Positions 1 to 11,539 of a stretch of 64,000 bases of DNA are shown one piece after another. This stretch comes from Mikania micrantha. Taxonomy: Eukaryota; Streptophyta; Magnoliopsida; Asterales; Asteraceae. Positions within the stretch are counted from its first letter, which is position 1. The number at the start of each line of letters is the position of its first letter. A program made the position numbers and the translations under genes. The notes under the pieces are model-generated. The model ran no database searches and had not been told where the DNA came from. It saw only the letters and a program-made list of their open reading frames with translations. Where the stretch lies: the NCBI GenBank assembly GCA_009363875.1, contig CM018695.1, positions 48,469,161 to 48,533,160 of the forward strand, read 5' to 3'.

Positions 1-939
1 CAAAATATCATCAAATGTCATCAATACTCTCAATAGATCATTCTCACGACTCAAATCAGTGAATCCAATCTTCAAACACAACATTACAAGTTCAAAATTT
101 CTTCCATGCATCATCTATAGTGTTTCATGTGTCTGTATCGAGTTGCATGTGTGTTCATGTGTCTCTAAAAGCTCCTCCTTTGCTTCTAATCTTCAAGTCC
201 TCAATGGTGGCTTCTAGGTGGTTGAGAATGACTTTCCAGAGGTTGCAAGATGGTTTGACAAAGAGTAAATGTTATGTGTATGGTCTGGTAATCGAGAGAA
301 ATGGATGGATAGGTAACAGACGCAAAGGGCTTAGGTCTTATAAAGTATTTGCATTCTGGTATGCTACGCGTAACGCCAAGAGAGCCCCTAGGGGTCTTGG
401 CATACAACCAAGATTATTTTAATTGGGTTCTCTCCCAAGACACGTCGCGTACCGCCAAGGTGGAATTTGATCGGTCGTGGCGAACCACGAAGAAATCCGG
501 AGATTTCAAATTGTCTGCCCACCTTCGCGTACCGACAAGGCCCTCGCTTGGGTCCTTGGTGTACCGCGAAGAGTGCTGGACCGGCCCAAATGGTAATTTT
601 TATTGTTTTGATTCTTTTTCGTACGTCTTTCGTTATTGTTTGTCGTTTCTCGACTTTTGCATCAATTTTGTTCGTTGTTTGATAACACATTATTCAATTA
701 TTGTTCAATTGAATATATTGTTCGACGTTCACCAACGTTCGTGAACGTTCGTGAGTTTTACGACATGTGCGTGCGTTTCTCGGTAATTCATCGATTTACC
801 GTGCTTTATGACTGTATTTATACTATCGTGTCACGTGTCACACTATATTAAACCAATTCTAAGTGTCACGTGTATAATAACAAATTGAATAATCATTTAA
901 TTTAATTGTTTGCTGACCTGGAATTTGCGAGGTGTCACA
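1..939. mobile_element. Right-hand part of a family-1 long LTR (truncated by the window edge)
   Basis: The segment ends in GAGGTGTCACA, like the complete copies at 1217-4032 and 33273-40586. Its last 220 bases follow the same order of blocks: CACCAACGTTCGT, an ATTCATCGATTTACC-type inverted repeat, CACGTGTCACACTA, TGCTGACCTGG, then the terminal CGAGGTGTCACA. The body at 360-590 carries degenerate CGCGTACCGCGA hairpin units. The left end lies outside the window, so length and target duplication cannot be checked. No protein-coding domain is present; the short open frames are incidental. Confidence 0.8.
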
Positions 940-1211
940 CTACAAGACATAAATCAAGTAGTCAACATTAAACACCCACACACCAACACAAATATGACTT
1001 ATGGTTGCATATTTAGTGAATAGGTTACTCACCTTAGCCTGTAGGATCATCAACAAAGTCCACTTGTCCTTTCCCTAGGCTTTTGACTTGTTCCTTTGAC
1101 TTTCACCACCACTACTTAGTTGTGTTACACACATACAACTACATTCAATACACATAACACATATTCACTAACGGGTATAGCAATTTTATTGCGCACATAT
1201 TGACTACTTTG
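940..1211. other. Spacer between two LTR copies
   Basis: AT-rich unique-looking sequence between the end of the truncated LTR and the target duplication of the next one. I see no gene, RNA or repeat in it. Confidence 0.5.
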
Positions 1212-1216
1212 ACAGA

Positions 1217-4032
1217 TGTCACACCCCTAAATTCCCACGTGCGGTGTCAGACTGCTGGGTGTGACGTGGCCAGAATCATAGCTCTCGGTCATATAGAACG
1301 ATTCTTTATGAGTTATACAATCACACAGTTTTGTAAATAAAAACCAAGTTTTCATAAATCAAGTAGTGGAAAATAAAATAGTTACGCAACGGAAAGTAAA
1401 TAGTATCATACACTACAAGTTTAAGTTATATCAAAACCAAACAAATAAAATAAAAGCCTAGGATTAGAGTCTAAATGCATGCAGACTCTCACGTGCATCT
1501 CCATGTGCATCCTAGCTTGTGATCATCAATCACCTGAGAATACATGCGAAAATGTGTCAACATAAAGTTGGTGAGTTCACAGGTTTAAGTAATTGAAAAT
1601 TAGTAAACAGACATAAACTGGGTATGTTAAGTTTTGTTGGATCTACAATCCCGAGTGTGTCAGTTCATCTTACTGACACTAAACCATTGTTTTCCTCCCG
1701 AGTTATCGCGGAACCTAGCAGTAGCTCGATATTACACTCGTCTTGACCTCCAGTCATAAGTTGTTGTCGAGTGGGGTTTGTCAGACCCAGTCGTACTACG
1801 TAATAACGACTCGTTTGTTACACAACTAACAGTAAGGATACGTGAGGACTTTGTTGCGATAATAGTTACACTCGAAAATAGTTTTACAACATACCAGTCA
1901 TACATCTAAAATAGTTGCATAGTATTCTCACCCCAAAGTTTAACAAAACAGTTAAGAGTAACAGTGGGGCTGCAAACTCACCTAAGTTTAGTAGTTTCTG
2001 TTCTCGTGAACGGTTGTGTGTTCATCTTTAGCGGTTACATATCACATAGGTGTTATGAGTTCGTATTCACGTTCGTGTTGGTCTCACTAAACCGTTTTCG
2101 TGTCCAAACAACTCTAAGTTGTTGTGATGGTCGTGTTGACCGTGTTTGACTTCACGACCCGTTGGTGACGTGTTTAGTTCAAGTTATCGTTTAACGAGCG
2201 ATTAGTGTTGTGTGATGTGTGTGTGTGTGCATAAATTACCTTCATGGGATAACTTACTATTTATAGTAAGTTTCCATTTTAGAAAAGTTATTATTTATAG
2301 CAATTTCACATAAAACCACATCTTGTTTATTCTAACATGCTCGTTTATCCTATATGATCATGTTATCACATAGCACATAGTCACACTTAGACATATAATA
2401 CATTTATTGTTTAAAAGTTACTAAATATGGTAAGTTGGTACATAACTTATGTTACCAAGATCAAATCACACAAACTTGTTCATGATATTATTAAAAGCAA
2501 CAATAAGTCATAACGCGTCTCATACTCCTCATGGAAATAAGCAGTTGGTCATAAAAGTTTATATTTTTAGAAACATGTGACATCCATACCTATTTTAGTA
2601 TTTCTAACTTACCAAATGTGTCAAATATCATCACATTAATTTCAAGAATCATGTTAAGCATGCAAACAATATCATATGCATCATCCCTTAACCATTTGCT
2701 ACTTAAAAGTTACTAAACATAGAAATAATGGTATGAATCACATTTTATAACCATTTTATCAAATCAATATCCCAAAAATCATTATTTTGATCATATATTA
2801 CATATTTAAACACATGCATGTCTTCATTACATCACTTATCATTATTTTGTAACATAAAAGTTACTATAATTAGTAATATCTTCCAATACCCATTTCTCGA
2901 CATGAATAACTATACTACATCCTACAAAATATCCCAAATATCATTCATAACCATGTTTTAACATCAAAAACTACATATAACCACATAGATCATACATGCA
3001 TGAAACTACACATGGTCACTTCCAATGTTATGACCAATATGATCACTCTTTGACATAAACATCCCTTAGGTCATCATCAAATCATCAATCCAGTAAACAA
3101 AACATATAATCACAGATCTTAGCAAGTCAAATTTCGTGCATGTGAAGATCAAGTGTGTGCATGCAAGTTTTGAGCCTTGCATGCGGGTTTTAGTGGGTGC
3201 ATGTGGGTGTTATACTTGTAAAAACTACCTCACAAGTCTTGAATCACTAAGATGATGTTGTAGCAGCTTCAAGAACTCATGGATTGCTTGTTTTTAGCTG
3301 GAACCAGGAGGTGATAAGGTTGAATCAACTCCACAAGTCTTCTTCTTCTTCAATCCTTGTATGGTCTCCAAGCTTCCAAGCTTCAACTATGGCTTCCAAT
3401 GGAGGTTCTTGGGATTTCAATGAGTTTGCAGGTGGTCTAGAAGGTTAGTAACCGAGAGGGTGGCATCTGGTTGCATGAAATATGATTATAGTAGGATCAC
3501 AATGATTTTTGAGTTGCTCAAGAAGATATTCTGCAGTCCTGTCTCCCAGGCGCATCACCTGACGTGCAATTTTGAAGCCAGGCGTACCGAGCGGAGTCCC
3601 TCAATTTGGAGATGCTTTCCTCTTCTCGCGCACAACGCCTGTGTTCGAGTTCTGGGCCTAAGCATAGCGCCTGGTTGCCCAGACAAGCCCAATTGGCCCA
3701 ATTATGTTGTTTAAGCCCGTTTTTTCGCGTATTTCTCGTTTACGATCATCGTTTTGAGACTTATGAACGTTGTTTCACTTGTTTTAGGTTCCCATAGAGC
3801 TTAATTATTGTTAAGTTCATTTGTTATTCGTTTATTTCACCAACGTTCGTTAGACAAGACACGTGTGTGCGTTTTCCGATAATTCCTCGAATTATCGCTT
3901 TGTTGTTCATGTTTGGACTGTTGTGCCACGTGTCACACTAAATTAACTAATTCTAGTGTCACGTAAGTAATAATAATATAAATTATTATTAAAATAAAGT
4001 AAATGTTGACGTGAAAAATATGAGGTGTCACA
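1217..4032. mobile_element. Family-1 solo LTR, complete, TSD ACAGA
   Basis: The element starts TGTCACACCCC and ends GAGGTGTCACA, and is flanked by a perfect 5-bp duplication ACAGA at 1212-1216 and 4033-4037. TG...CA ends plus a 5-bp duplication are the signature of an LTR retrotransposon insertion; with no internal gag/pol it is best read as a solo LTR of 2,816 bp. It aligns block by block with the copy at 33273-40586. It contains a CTATAAATAG-type TATA palindrome at 2253-2270, a series of GTTACTA-type motifs about 150 bp apart (2254-2877), and degenerate hairpin units near 3565-3680. Long LTRs of this size occur in Del/Tekay-type Gypsy elements, but lineage cannot be decided without internal domains. 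Confidence 0.88.
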
Positions 4033-4041
4033 ACAGACTTG

Positions 4042-4299
4042 TCATGATATGGCATCTTTGTTGTCCTCGTAGAAAATAACACAATCATACTGACAAACAT
4101 CACCAAGCTCGTAACCTAAAACAACTTCACAAAGCATCATTTTAACATCGTAACAACTCTTTGGACAATTATTACCATCAGGAAGTACCTCATGTAGCAA
4201 ATTCAACGATAATAGGGACACTGTTAGCACTTGAAAGCATTTGAGATAATCATTTTTACTATTAGTATCGATTACTTTGCGCTCTTTCTTTGTATTCAA
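4042..4299 (-). pseudogene. CACTA (En/Spm) transposase fragment
   Basis: The open frame of about 85 aa contains the series LPDGN..PKS.Y..K..L, then GYE....C..DC. This resembles the N-terminal part of plant CACTA TNP2-like transposases (LP.GN.LPKS.YEAKK.L...GL.YEKI.ACPNDC). The residues corresponding to the usual ACPND are changed to VCQYD. No further transposase domain follows, and the fragment stops against the solo LTR at 1217-4032. It is a relic of a DNA transposon, not a working gene. I did not find its terminal CACTA repeats. Confidence 0.6.
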
Positions 4300-4891
4300 G
4301 TTTTTAATTCATAATAAATTACGTAGAGTGACATTTGTCACCTCCGGAGGTTTTTATGCCGGCAATCCTAAGGGATTAATGTTTTTCCTCGTATAAATCT
4401 CGTGTTTTGAGCTATTTTTTATATTTCATATTTTCAATATCCCTAGGGATCCCTGAGGATAATTTTATCGAATCTTACTTATAAATTGTTTTTCTGATTA
4501 TAAAACATAATACCCCACTTAATTAATTCGGTATTGCTAAAAATTAAAGTTGGTAATTTTTACCCAAAACAATTTGGCGCCAACCGTGGGACAATATTGT
4601 GTTTTTCATAACTATTCTTGTTAGTAATATAGTTTTTTATAAAAAAAAATATAATAACAACTATATAAATAATAAATAAAATACTTTTTACATTTATTTC
4701 CATTTTCAGCCATCTTGGTGATCCATCTAATACTAGTAAGCTTCTCCGAAACTCGAGGGTTAACTTCGCATTATCAGTAAGGGTTGTAGTGCAACACATG
4801 TCACTTTTATATAAATCAATAATTTCATTTAAATCAATGTTTTGTTTTTTCTTTAAGGTAAGTGTGCTTGAAATAACCCCAAATGATGAAA
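4300..4891. other. AT-rich spacer with retroelement-like PBS motif
   Basis: There is no gene here. At about 4570-4591 the sequence TTTGGCGCCAACCGTGGGAC resembles the conserved region around the primer-binding site of some plant LTR retrotransposons, but no LTR can be placed next to it. Confidence 0.3.
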
Positions 4892-7237
4892 GTAATTGTC
4901 ACACCCCGGGCCGGCGGGAACGGATCGGGTTTTCCCGTCGGGCGGAAGGTTCCCGGGGCGCGATATCTTGGAGTGATAATCAAATGATCAGATTGTTTAC
5001 ATAGCACATGAGATATAAATGAGAAATGCTAATCATGACATGAGATAGAATTACAAAGTTAAATTACATTGTACATCATAATTTAACTAAGTAAATCTAA
5101 TCAAAAGAATCAATGAGTTTATATCTTGAACTGTACAAGATATACAAAAGTGATTCACTGTTTTGTCATATCAAAAGTATGCAGTCAAAAGTAAACTAGG
5201 TCTTCTAAGAGTCCACTAGCTTATCACTTGCACATATGTATCTACACCTGTCCGTCACCTGAGAAAACATGCATTTAAACAAAGTCAACACTAGGTTGGT
5301 GAGTTCATAAGTAAGTAAATTGAAAACCATTGACTTGATCATGCACACATCCACAATGTCATAGTTGTTGCTTGTAATACTTGTTTCATCTATACCACCC
5401 AATGGCCTCTCCTTAGTTATATGTACAAGTAGTGTATCACCTGATCAAGTATGCTTATATATAGGGAATCCTGAAAGGGTCAAGCCCAGACGCTATCCCA
5501 CCACATACTCAGTCAAGTTCCACACCACTTGCGATACAACTAAAGATATCCATTTCCCCGCTTATTCATCGCACTTGATATGTATTCAGTTATTGTATTG
5601 ATGATAGAATAATATATTGTATGGGGTTTAATTATCAAACCGAAGTATTGATAACCCTCGATGTATTAAGGAATTTTAGATTAATATAATCTTGTCCTTG
5701 TATTATTCTATACTTGAGGTGGGTTAACTGATGATACTCTATTAAATATTAAGAGTGTGAGTTAACCCCTTGCAACTTGTTCTTGAACCATAGTGCATAG
5801 AGCCTAAAAGGAATCCATTGAAATCCTCACGTAATCAGATTTCAATGCATCCGATTTATCTCTACCACTTTGCATGTCTATTGTCCTCAACGAAATCTAT
5901 TACTAGTAGTGTAACATGAGAGCAGATCACCTTCTCAACCTACTAGTCAATAGGGTTTTCGCTGGATTAATTACTTATCACTGTAGATTAATATCACCAT
6001 GTGTCGCTTACCAGAACCTGACTTGAGGTCGCCCTGTCACCGGTCATACGTTACCGGCCATTGAAAGTTACGATCAACATACTAGCCCTACAAGCTAGAG
6101 GTTTGTCAAACCTATGGTACCACTATGCTATCGTCGGTTTAGTCACGTCAAACTAACTGGTCAGCGAATTAAAGGGACTTACATGATCAACTTGAACAAT
6201 TTGGCACATGATTGAAGTGATATAATGCAAACAGGTCAAATGTAACTAATTGTGATTGTATTCACTTGTACTCTTGTTCTCATTGTAATATGTTCTCCGT
6301 GATATTAACAAAGTTAAATAAGAACTAGTCTTATTAGGTTATGTTAATTAATTGAGTGAATGATGTTGTTATCATGAAATTATGTTATCATGATTATCAT
6401 TCCATGCTACTTGTTCTTCTTGTAATATGTGTTGAGTTATAAGGTTAAGTATTATAAGATCTAGTCTTATTACACTTATTTAACTCTTGTATTGAATGAT
6501 GTAGTAAAGATACATTATCTTTATATCATTCTTGTGTTTTGCTCTTGTAATCATGTCATCATGTTTCCTTGTAATTGTTACTATGTCATTTCTTGTAAGA
6601 ATAACTAAGTGTTGTAAGAGTTAACTTACTACTAAGTTATTCTATTGTATCGATGAGTTATGATATTAAAAATATCATCATCATCTTATCTTTCCTGTAT
6701 TCTTGAATTCAAACAAGCATGCATACAATGATTTATGATAATAAGCAATTTAATATCAAATAATCAAAGTAGTAGCAATAAGTAAGCAAAACTTTTAAAT
6801 AAATAAAAGTAAAGCATGTTTCTCAGCCCCGAGAGTTTAAAATCAATAAAGATTAAAGAAAAGGGGCATATGAACTCACCTTGTAGTAGTGGGGTTTGAC
6901 TTGACCTAAATGAGAATGCACGCGCTCTTGTTTGAATTTGTTGTGTTCACGATCCTGTATTGATTTCATGTTGTTGTAACTTGTAAGTATAAGTTCATAC
7001 GGCTTTGTATGTGCATGTGTAAGTGTTAGCCCTAAAGTTGGCTTCCACGCGTAAGACTTGGTCATGATCACCGTTCGGTCCCTTATCTAGGTTTTAAGTT
7101 AATAACATTATAAGTTATTATTTTGTAATCTTTGAGCTTGATTATTCTTGAACTTGTACACCTTGATCTTATGAAATGTGTTAAAACCAGGTGGCTTGAA
7201 ATGAAGTGTGGACCGAACTATGTGACCAAGTCCTATG

Positions 7238-7900
7238 TTGGGCCCCTAAGTAACAAGTTGGGCCCTAGGCCCAAACCTATGGGCCTTGGACTGTTCTTGA
7301 ACAACTGAGAGTGTTAGACCATATTAGAACATGTGAATCAATGATATACGCTGTGGAAATACGAAGGCCCGGTCAAATACTACAAGGCCTAGTGAATAGG
7401 TGGCCTTGTGGCCCCCATTGGGCCACGAAGAGAAACCGTTGGGCCAGAGGTAGGCCCAGTCAAGAATTGTTGGGCCAGAGGTTAAAATGCGCTGTAGAAA
7501 TCATATTTGGGCCAGAATAAGATGTTGGCCAAGTCATTTGTAAAGTGGCCTCAAGGTTAGGCCATGTGTCTCAAGAGTAAGCCTTGGATCAAATTTTGTG
7601 GGCCACGGGCTGAATTTGCTGGGCCCTAAGGATTTCATCCAGGCCCGAAATATAATATGTATTGGGCCAAGCTGGGCCAGGTTTAGTTGGGCTGAAATCA
7701 AGTGTGGGCCTAGGAAATGGGTTGTTGGCCGGTTGAGCCACAAGTTGGCCAAATAACCCAATAGTTCAAGTCAATTGGCCTAGGTTATTCTAAGTGGTTA
7801 ATGGGCCTCTATATGGGCCAAACTGATAGACTAATTGGATTGGAAGGTGATTGGGCCTTAGATTGCTGTTGGGCCCGTTATATGTGTGAGCCTTGGGCCA
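7238..7900 (-). repeat. Strand-biased GGCCCA word array inside LTR
   Basis: I count 19 exact TGGGCC/GGCCCA hexamers in about 660 bp; 17 of them read GGCCCA on the LTR sense (minus) strand. The spacing is irregular, so it is not a simple tandem repeat. TGGGCC is also the core of the plant promoter site II element bound by TCP factors, but function here is unknown. Confidence 0.8.
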
Positions 7901-7929
7901 AATAAGGCCTGCTGAAAGAATGGCATTTG

Positions 7930-8290
7930 ATTCGGCCGATTGAAGCTGTTGGCTAACATGGTGGTCGCATGGTGGTAAGGAGATAGTGGAGATACTCGAA
8001 TGGAAGTGGTGTTTGCTGAACCAGAACCCACGAATGAGGGCTGCCGAATCACCGACTGCCGAATGAAGGTTAGTTCAGCGAATGGAGATGGTTTCCAGCG
8101 TATGAAGTTCAAACGAAAGAGGGTGCTACTTAGGCCGAATGAGACCTTGTCGAATGGGACCATGGCTGACCCGAATGAAGACTGTTGGATGGCGAATAGC
8201 AACTGCCGAAAGGGTTTGGATCGAATGAAACCAGTTGGCCGAAAGTGGCTCATACGGCCACCTTGACATTCGGCCATGGTCATTCGCCCA
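7930..8290. repeat. CGAATG/GCCGAA word array inside LTR
   Basis: About a dozen GCCGAATG, ACGAATG or TCGAATG words on the plus strand and a few inverted ATTCGGC copies occur with irregular spacing. The array sits between the promoter core and the GGCCCA array, the position where the copy at 33870-38250 has GCCGAACC words. Confidence 0.75.
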
Positions 8291-8690
8291 GCTGCGTGTC
8301 AAGGTCGGCTTTGATGGTCCTAGTCGAGATCCATGGAGGTTTCATGTGATGGAGTGCATTAGAACTGGTCTCAAAGGTGGAGAAGTCGGAATACATAGCT
8401 TGAAACCGATTAGGGTTAGGTTGAACAAAAAGGAAGTAAAAACCCTAATTTTCGCACACTTTCCCCACGATTTTACCTCAGTTCCGATGGTTTTTAGCAC
8501 CGATTCCTTGTACTTTCGTGTAGTAGAGGTTGAGAGCTTCAAATAGGTTCAAAAATGGAGTGATTTGGTTAAGAAATGAGAAAGTTATGGAAGAGAGAAG
8601 TTTGGAGAAGAGGAGGGTTTTCAAAACCGGATTTTTGGAGTTTTGGTGGAGAAGATGAAGTGGAAATGAGTAGGTTGCACTCATTTATGG

Positions 8691-8705
8691 GTATTTATAC
8701 CCCGA
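8691..8705 (-). promoter_or_regulatory. LTR promoter core CTCGGGGTATAAATA
   Basis: The minus strand reads CTCGGGGTATAAATA. The same CTCGGGGTATA core is found at 34681 (plus) and 62358-62371 (minus), each about 0.7-0.8 kb from the 5' end of its LTR. It is inferred to be the LTR's TATA box. Confidence 0.65.
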
Positions 8706-9483
8706 GGGTGTTCGGGTTCGTTTTCGTTGCTCGGTTCGCGCTTTCGTTACGTTTCCGGAAAATTACGCGCAATTTAAATGGAATTAAATAAAAGAATTTA
8801 ATTTAAATATTTTGATGAGTTTCAAAATTGTAAAACGTTATTTATTTTGTTTTATTAATTTAAAGTCGTTCGTGTCGAGTTTTCGTTTCGTTTTGTCAGA
8901 ACGCGTCACCTTCGCGCGTATTCGTTCGAATCGTCACCCGAACAAACACGACGATGGTTTTGCTTTCTGACTTTTGTTTTCTACTTTTCAGTCATTATTT
9001 CAGAACTTTAACTCACAGATATGTTTGTGTGAATCGTCACTCACGCAAACACACTGTCAGTTCGTTATTCTGAAATAACACCGCATTTGTGTTTGAATTG
9101 TGTTTCCTCACTGTCGGACTCGACTAAACATTCTGTTTTCACATTGTTCTTGTACTGACTTGTCGGCCATCTGATTCCTGTCATCTGTGGACATCAGATC
9201 GCAACCGATATGTTTTCGTTGTTCACTTGTAAACTGTTGTTTCCTGTGATTCGTTGTGTTAACTGTACTTAAGTTTTCACTTAAATACACACAACTATTG
9301 TTTCAAATGTATGTTGTACTTACTGTATTTAGGTTTACACGAAAATACGTACGACTGTTCTTGCATTTAGAATCCCGTTAATACAAGTACTGTTTATGTA
9401 TACGTATCTGCACATAGTATAAAGTGAAAGTACACATACCGTACGGACTTGCCGGACTATCTGGTACTTGCTGTTACAGTAAT

Positions 9484-10256
9484 ACTGTTGATGGCTTCAT
9501 AACTCTTCTCTTCTTTGAGCCATTGTAATTTATTGTTAAACATATGTCAAAAAGGTGTTCACATATAAAAAATAACTTGTATGGAGTACAAATGATCGAA
9601 AAATGAATATAGAAAAGTAATTTACTTCAACATTCAAATATGCAACACATGGAGTTGTTATAGGAGTATCCTCATGAATAAATTGATTTTCACCAATGGG
9701 AGCAAACACATCTTTAAAGTCATTTGTCTATTTTAGTTGTGTGAATAGATCTTCAGGAGACTTTACAAATTGTAGTTACTTGTTGCTTGATTTGTGTTGT
9801 TTAAAGATTTGTCCTAACAAATAAAATAGTTGTTTTTAATTTCTTTAAAAAAATAATCAAAAAATAAGATTGTTAATTATTACAATAATTGATTAATTAT
9901 TTCCTCCAAGCGACTTTGATCTATTAATGTCTCAACTTTTTGTTTACAAAAAAAATATAAAAAAATTAATAACAAAATTATGAACATTAAAACAATATAT
10001 ATAACTTGAAAATTCATACCTTTGCAAGATCATAAATCTTTTGAAAAACTTCATCGGTAGTGATATTTTCACGTCTCATATAATTCATTTTATTATTTAT
10101 ACTGTTTAAGTGATCATTATTATTATGCACATAATCATGGGTTGTGAATTGAGGAATAGTTAGGAGTGTAACATTCCTGAAAAATAACGTAATATAATTT
10201 TTTATAAAACAAATATATTATATATATATATATATTAGAATAAATACGAAAATTTA
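9484..10256. other. AT-rich sequence downstream of the DUF1985 relic
   Basis: No convincing coding segment. It contains a TA microsatellite near 10213-10236 and may include decayed 3' parts of the relic. Confidence 0.4.
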
Positions 10257-10874
10257 ACATAATTATTTAAAACTAATCACAAAACTCTGATGATAAATTG
10301 ATTGGTCTTTTTCCTAACTAATTCTAGGTGATTTTCGCCACTTAGAAAGATCTTCGGAAATGAACCAACCCGACCAACAAGCCTTTCCAATTTTGGTAAA
10401 ATTTCATGTATCTTTTTTTGAACGGCAAAGGTTATCTCCTCTTATACTACTCCACAATAATTACACTATTGCATAGGTTAGAACCCATGACCTCCCAATC
10501 TAAGAGACAAAGCCTCTACCAAGTGGGCTAGTCCCACATTGGCAAATTTCATGTATCTACATCTAAAAATAATTATTATTATTATATAAATTTTTTGAAA
10601 ATACGAAAATAAAAATATATTCAAATATCATAGCTATAATAATAACCTTAAATGCCCAAGAGAATCCTTTCAGGTTGTAATTTAACATACATTTACGGTT
10701 TTGTCTAACATTCTTTTGTAGGGCATCATGAATACATGGATAAGTATTTCTCCAAAGATAAGAACCCCATGGAAATGCATTCCATGCTCCCAAATCATTA
10801 ACAAGATACAACATGGTATTATCAACGAAGTTTTTTCTTTCGCATCCCTTAAAACCTTGTTCAACTAACTTCAA
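10257..10874 (-). pseudogene. DUF1985/Ulp1-type gene relic interrupted by a SINE
   Basis: Exon-like piece one (10647-10874) encodes a segment with the block VND.GA.NAFPWGSYLW, then a conserved tail GFSWAFK. This pattern is typical of plant DUF1985 proteins, which are often fused to Ulp1-like proteases and carried by Mutator-like transposons. A GT donor follows at 10646-10645. A second piece (about 10398-10270) continues with a plausible frame (HEILPKLERLVGRVGSFP). Between them, just past an AG acceptor at 10558-10557, a tRNA-derived SINE has inserted with a 15-bp duplication. The protease domain is not visible. This is a relic; upstream exons were not found in the 1 kb above it. Confidence 0.6.
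10399..10558 (-). mobile_element. tRNA-derived SINE with 15-bp target duplication
   Basis: The body at 10414-10543 (130 bp), read on the minus strand, has an RNA polymerase III A-box-like TAGCCCACTTGGTAGAGGC, a B box GGGTTCTAACC about 30 bp further on, and ends in a short A run. The 15-bp sequence AAATTTCATGTATCT flanks it on both sides (10399-10413 and 10544-10558). This is the structure of plant Au-type or related tRNA SINEs. It lies at the start of an exon of the DUF1985 relic. Confidence 0.88.
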
Positions 10875-11400
10875 TAAACAAACCCTAACAACATCTACAT
10901 TATCTAAACGTGATTCCTAAATGACTTGCCCCATACGGTAATTTCGGATGTTTGTTCACCAAACACTAAACTGGTTATTAAACAAAATTCACGTGGTCCA
11001 AACATTAAATTTTGACCACCAACAAAAAAAGTTATTGCCGAATTCTGGGGCCGAACTTAATATTTGTGTTTATAGCATCATATGGATTAGTGTTGGCTCA
11101 CTACTAGTACATTGGCATTTCAGCCAATCTCTAAAAATAGGTTTCGCTAAAAATCAAAATCTATCAGAATTTTTAATTTACTTATCTGATATCCATTGTG
11201 TAACCTTCATGTTAGATCTTATTATGGCATGGACAGAGTAAAATTCTTGTAAAATAATAATTATAAATAACATTTAGTTTAACGAATGTATAAGGTTGTA
11301 TGATGTCATGAATATAATCGATAAATTAAAAAGTGGTATGTAATCTTACAAAGTTTGCCATTTGAGGAAATCACGAGTTATGAATGAAGCGATATTTTAA
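10875..11400. other. Unassigned sequence
   Basis: AT-rich; a short open frame at 10948-11241 has no recognisable domain and a composition like its surroundings. I do not call a gene. Confidence 0.3.
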
Positions 11401-11539
11401 GTGTAAAATCTTGCAATATATAAGATAAAATCGTGAAATTTTTACGGAAAATTGTGATTTGCATGAAAATCTACGAGAAATTAAAACACTACGACTCTCA
11501 AATAGAGAGTTTCATCACATCGCGCATAGTTGCCAAAAT

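Larger units (their letters stand above)
4897..9478 (-). mobile_element. Family-2 solo LTR, complete, TSD GTAAT
   Basis: On the plus strand it begins TGTCACACCCCGGGCCGG and ends TGCTGTTACA. It is flanked by a perfect 5-bp duplication GTAAT at 4892-4896 and 9479-9483; length 4,582 bp. It is the reverse complement in layout of the copy at 33870-38250, and its promoter core CTCGGGGTATAAATA reads on the minus strand at 8691-8705, so the LTR sense is minus. In sense order it holds the TATA region, an ATTCG/CGAAT word array (7930-8290), a GGCCCA array (7238-7900), a CTTGTAAT-type array (6230-6720), a block around 5455-5510 shared with the other copies, and the GC-rich terminal block (4897-4970). 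No gag or pol is present. Confidence 0.9.

Noticed and set aside
120..744. Several overlapping open frames near the window start
   Set aside because: They lie in the hairpin-bearing GC-richer part of a family-1 LTR and show no domain on either strand.
7858..8283. A 141-aa minus-strand open frame and overlapping plus-strand frames
   Set aside because: They coincide with the CGAATG/GGCCCA word arrays of the LTR; the composition explains the open frames and no domain is present.
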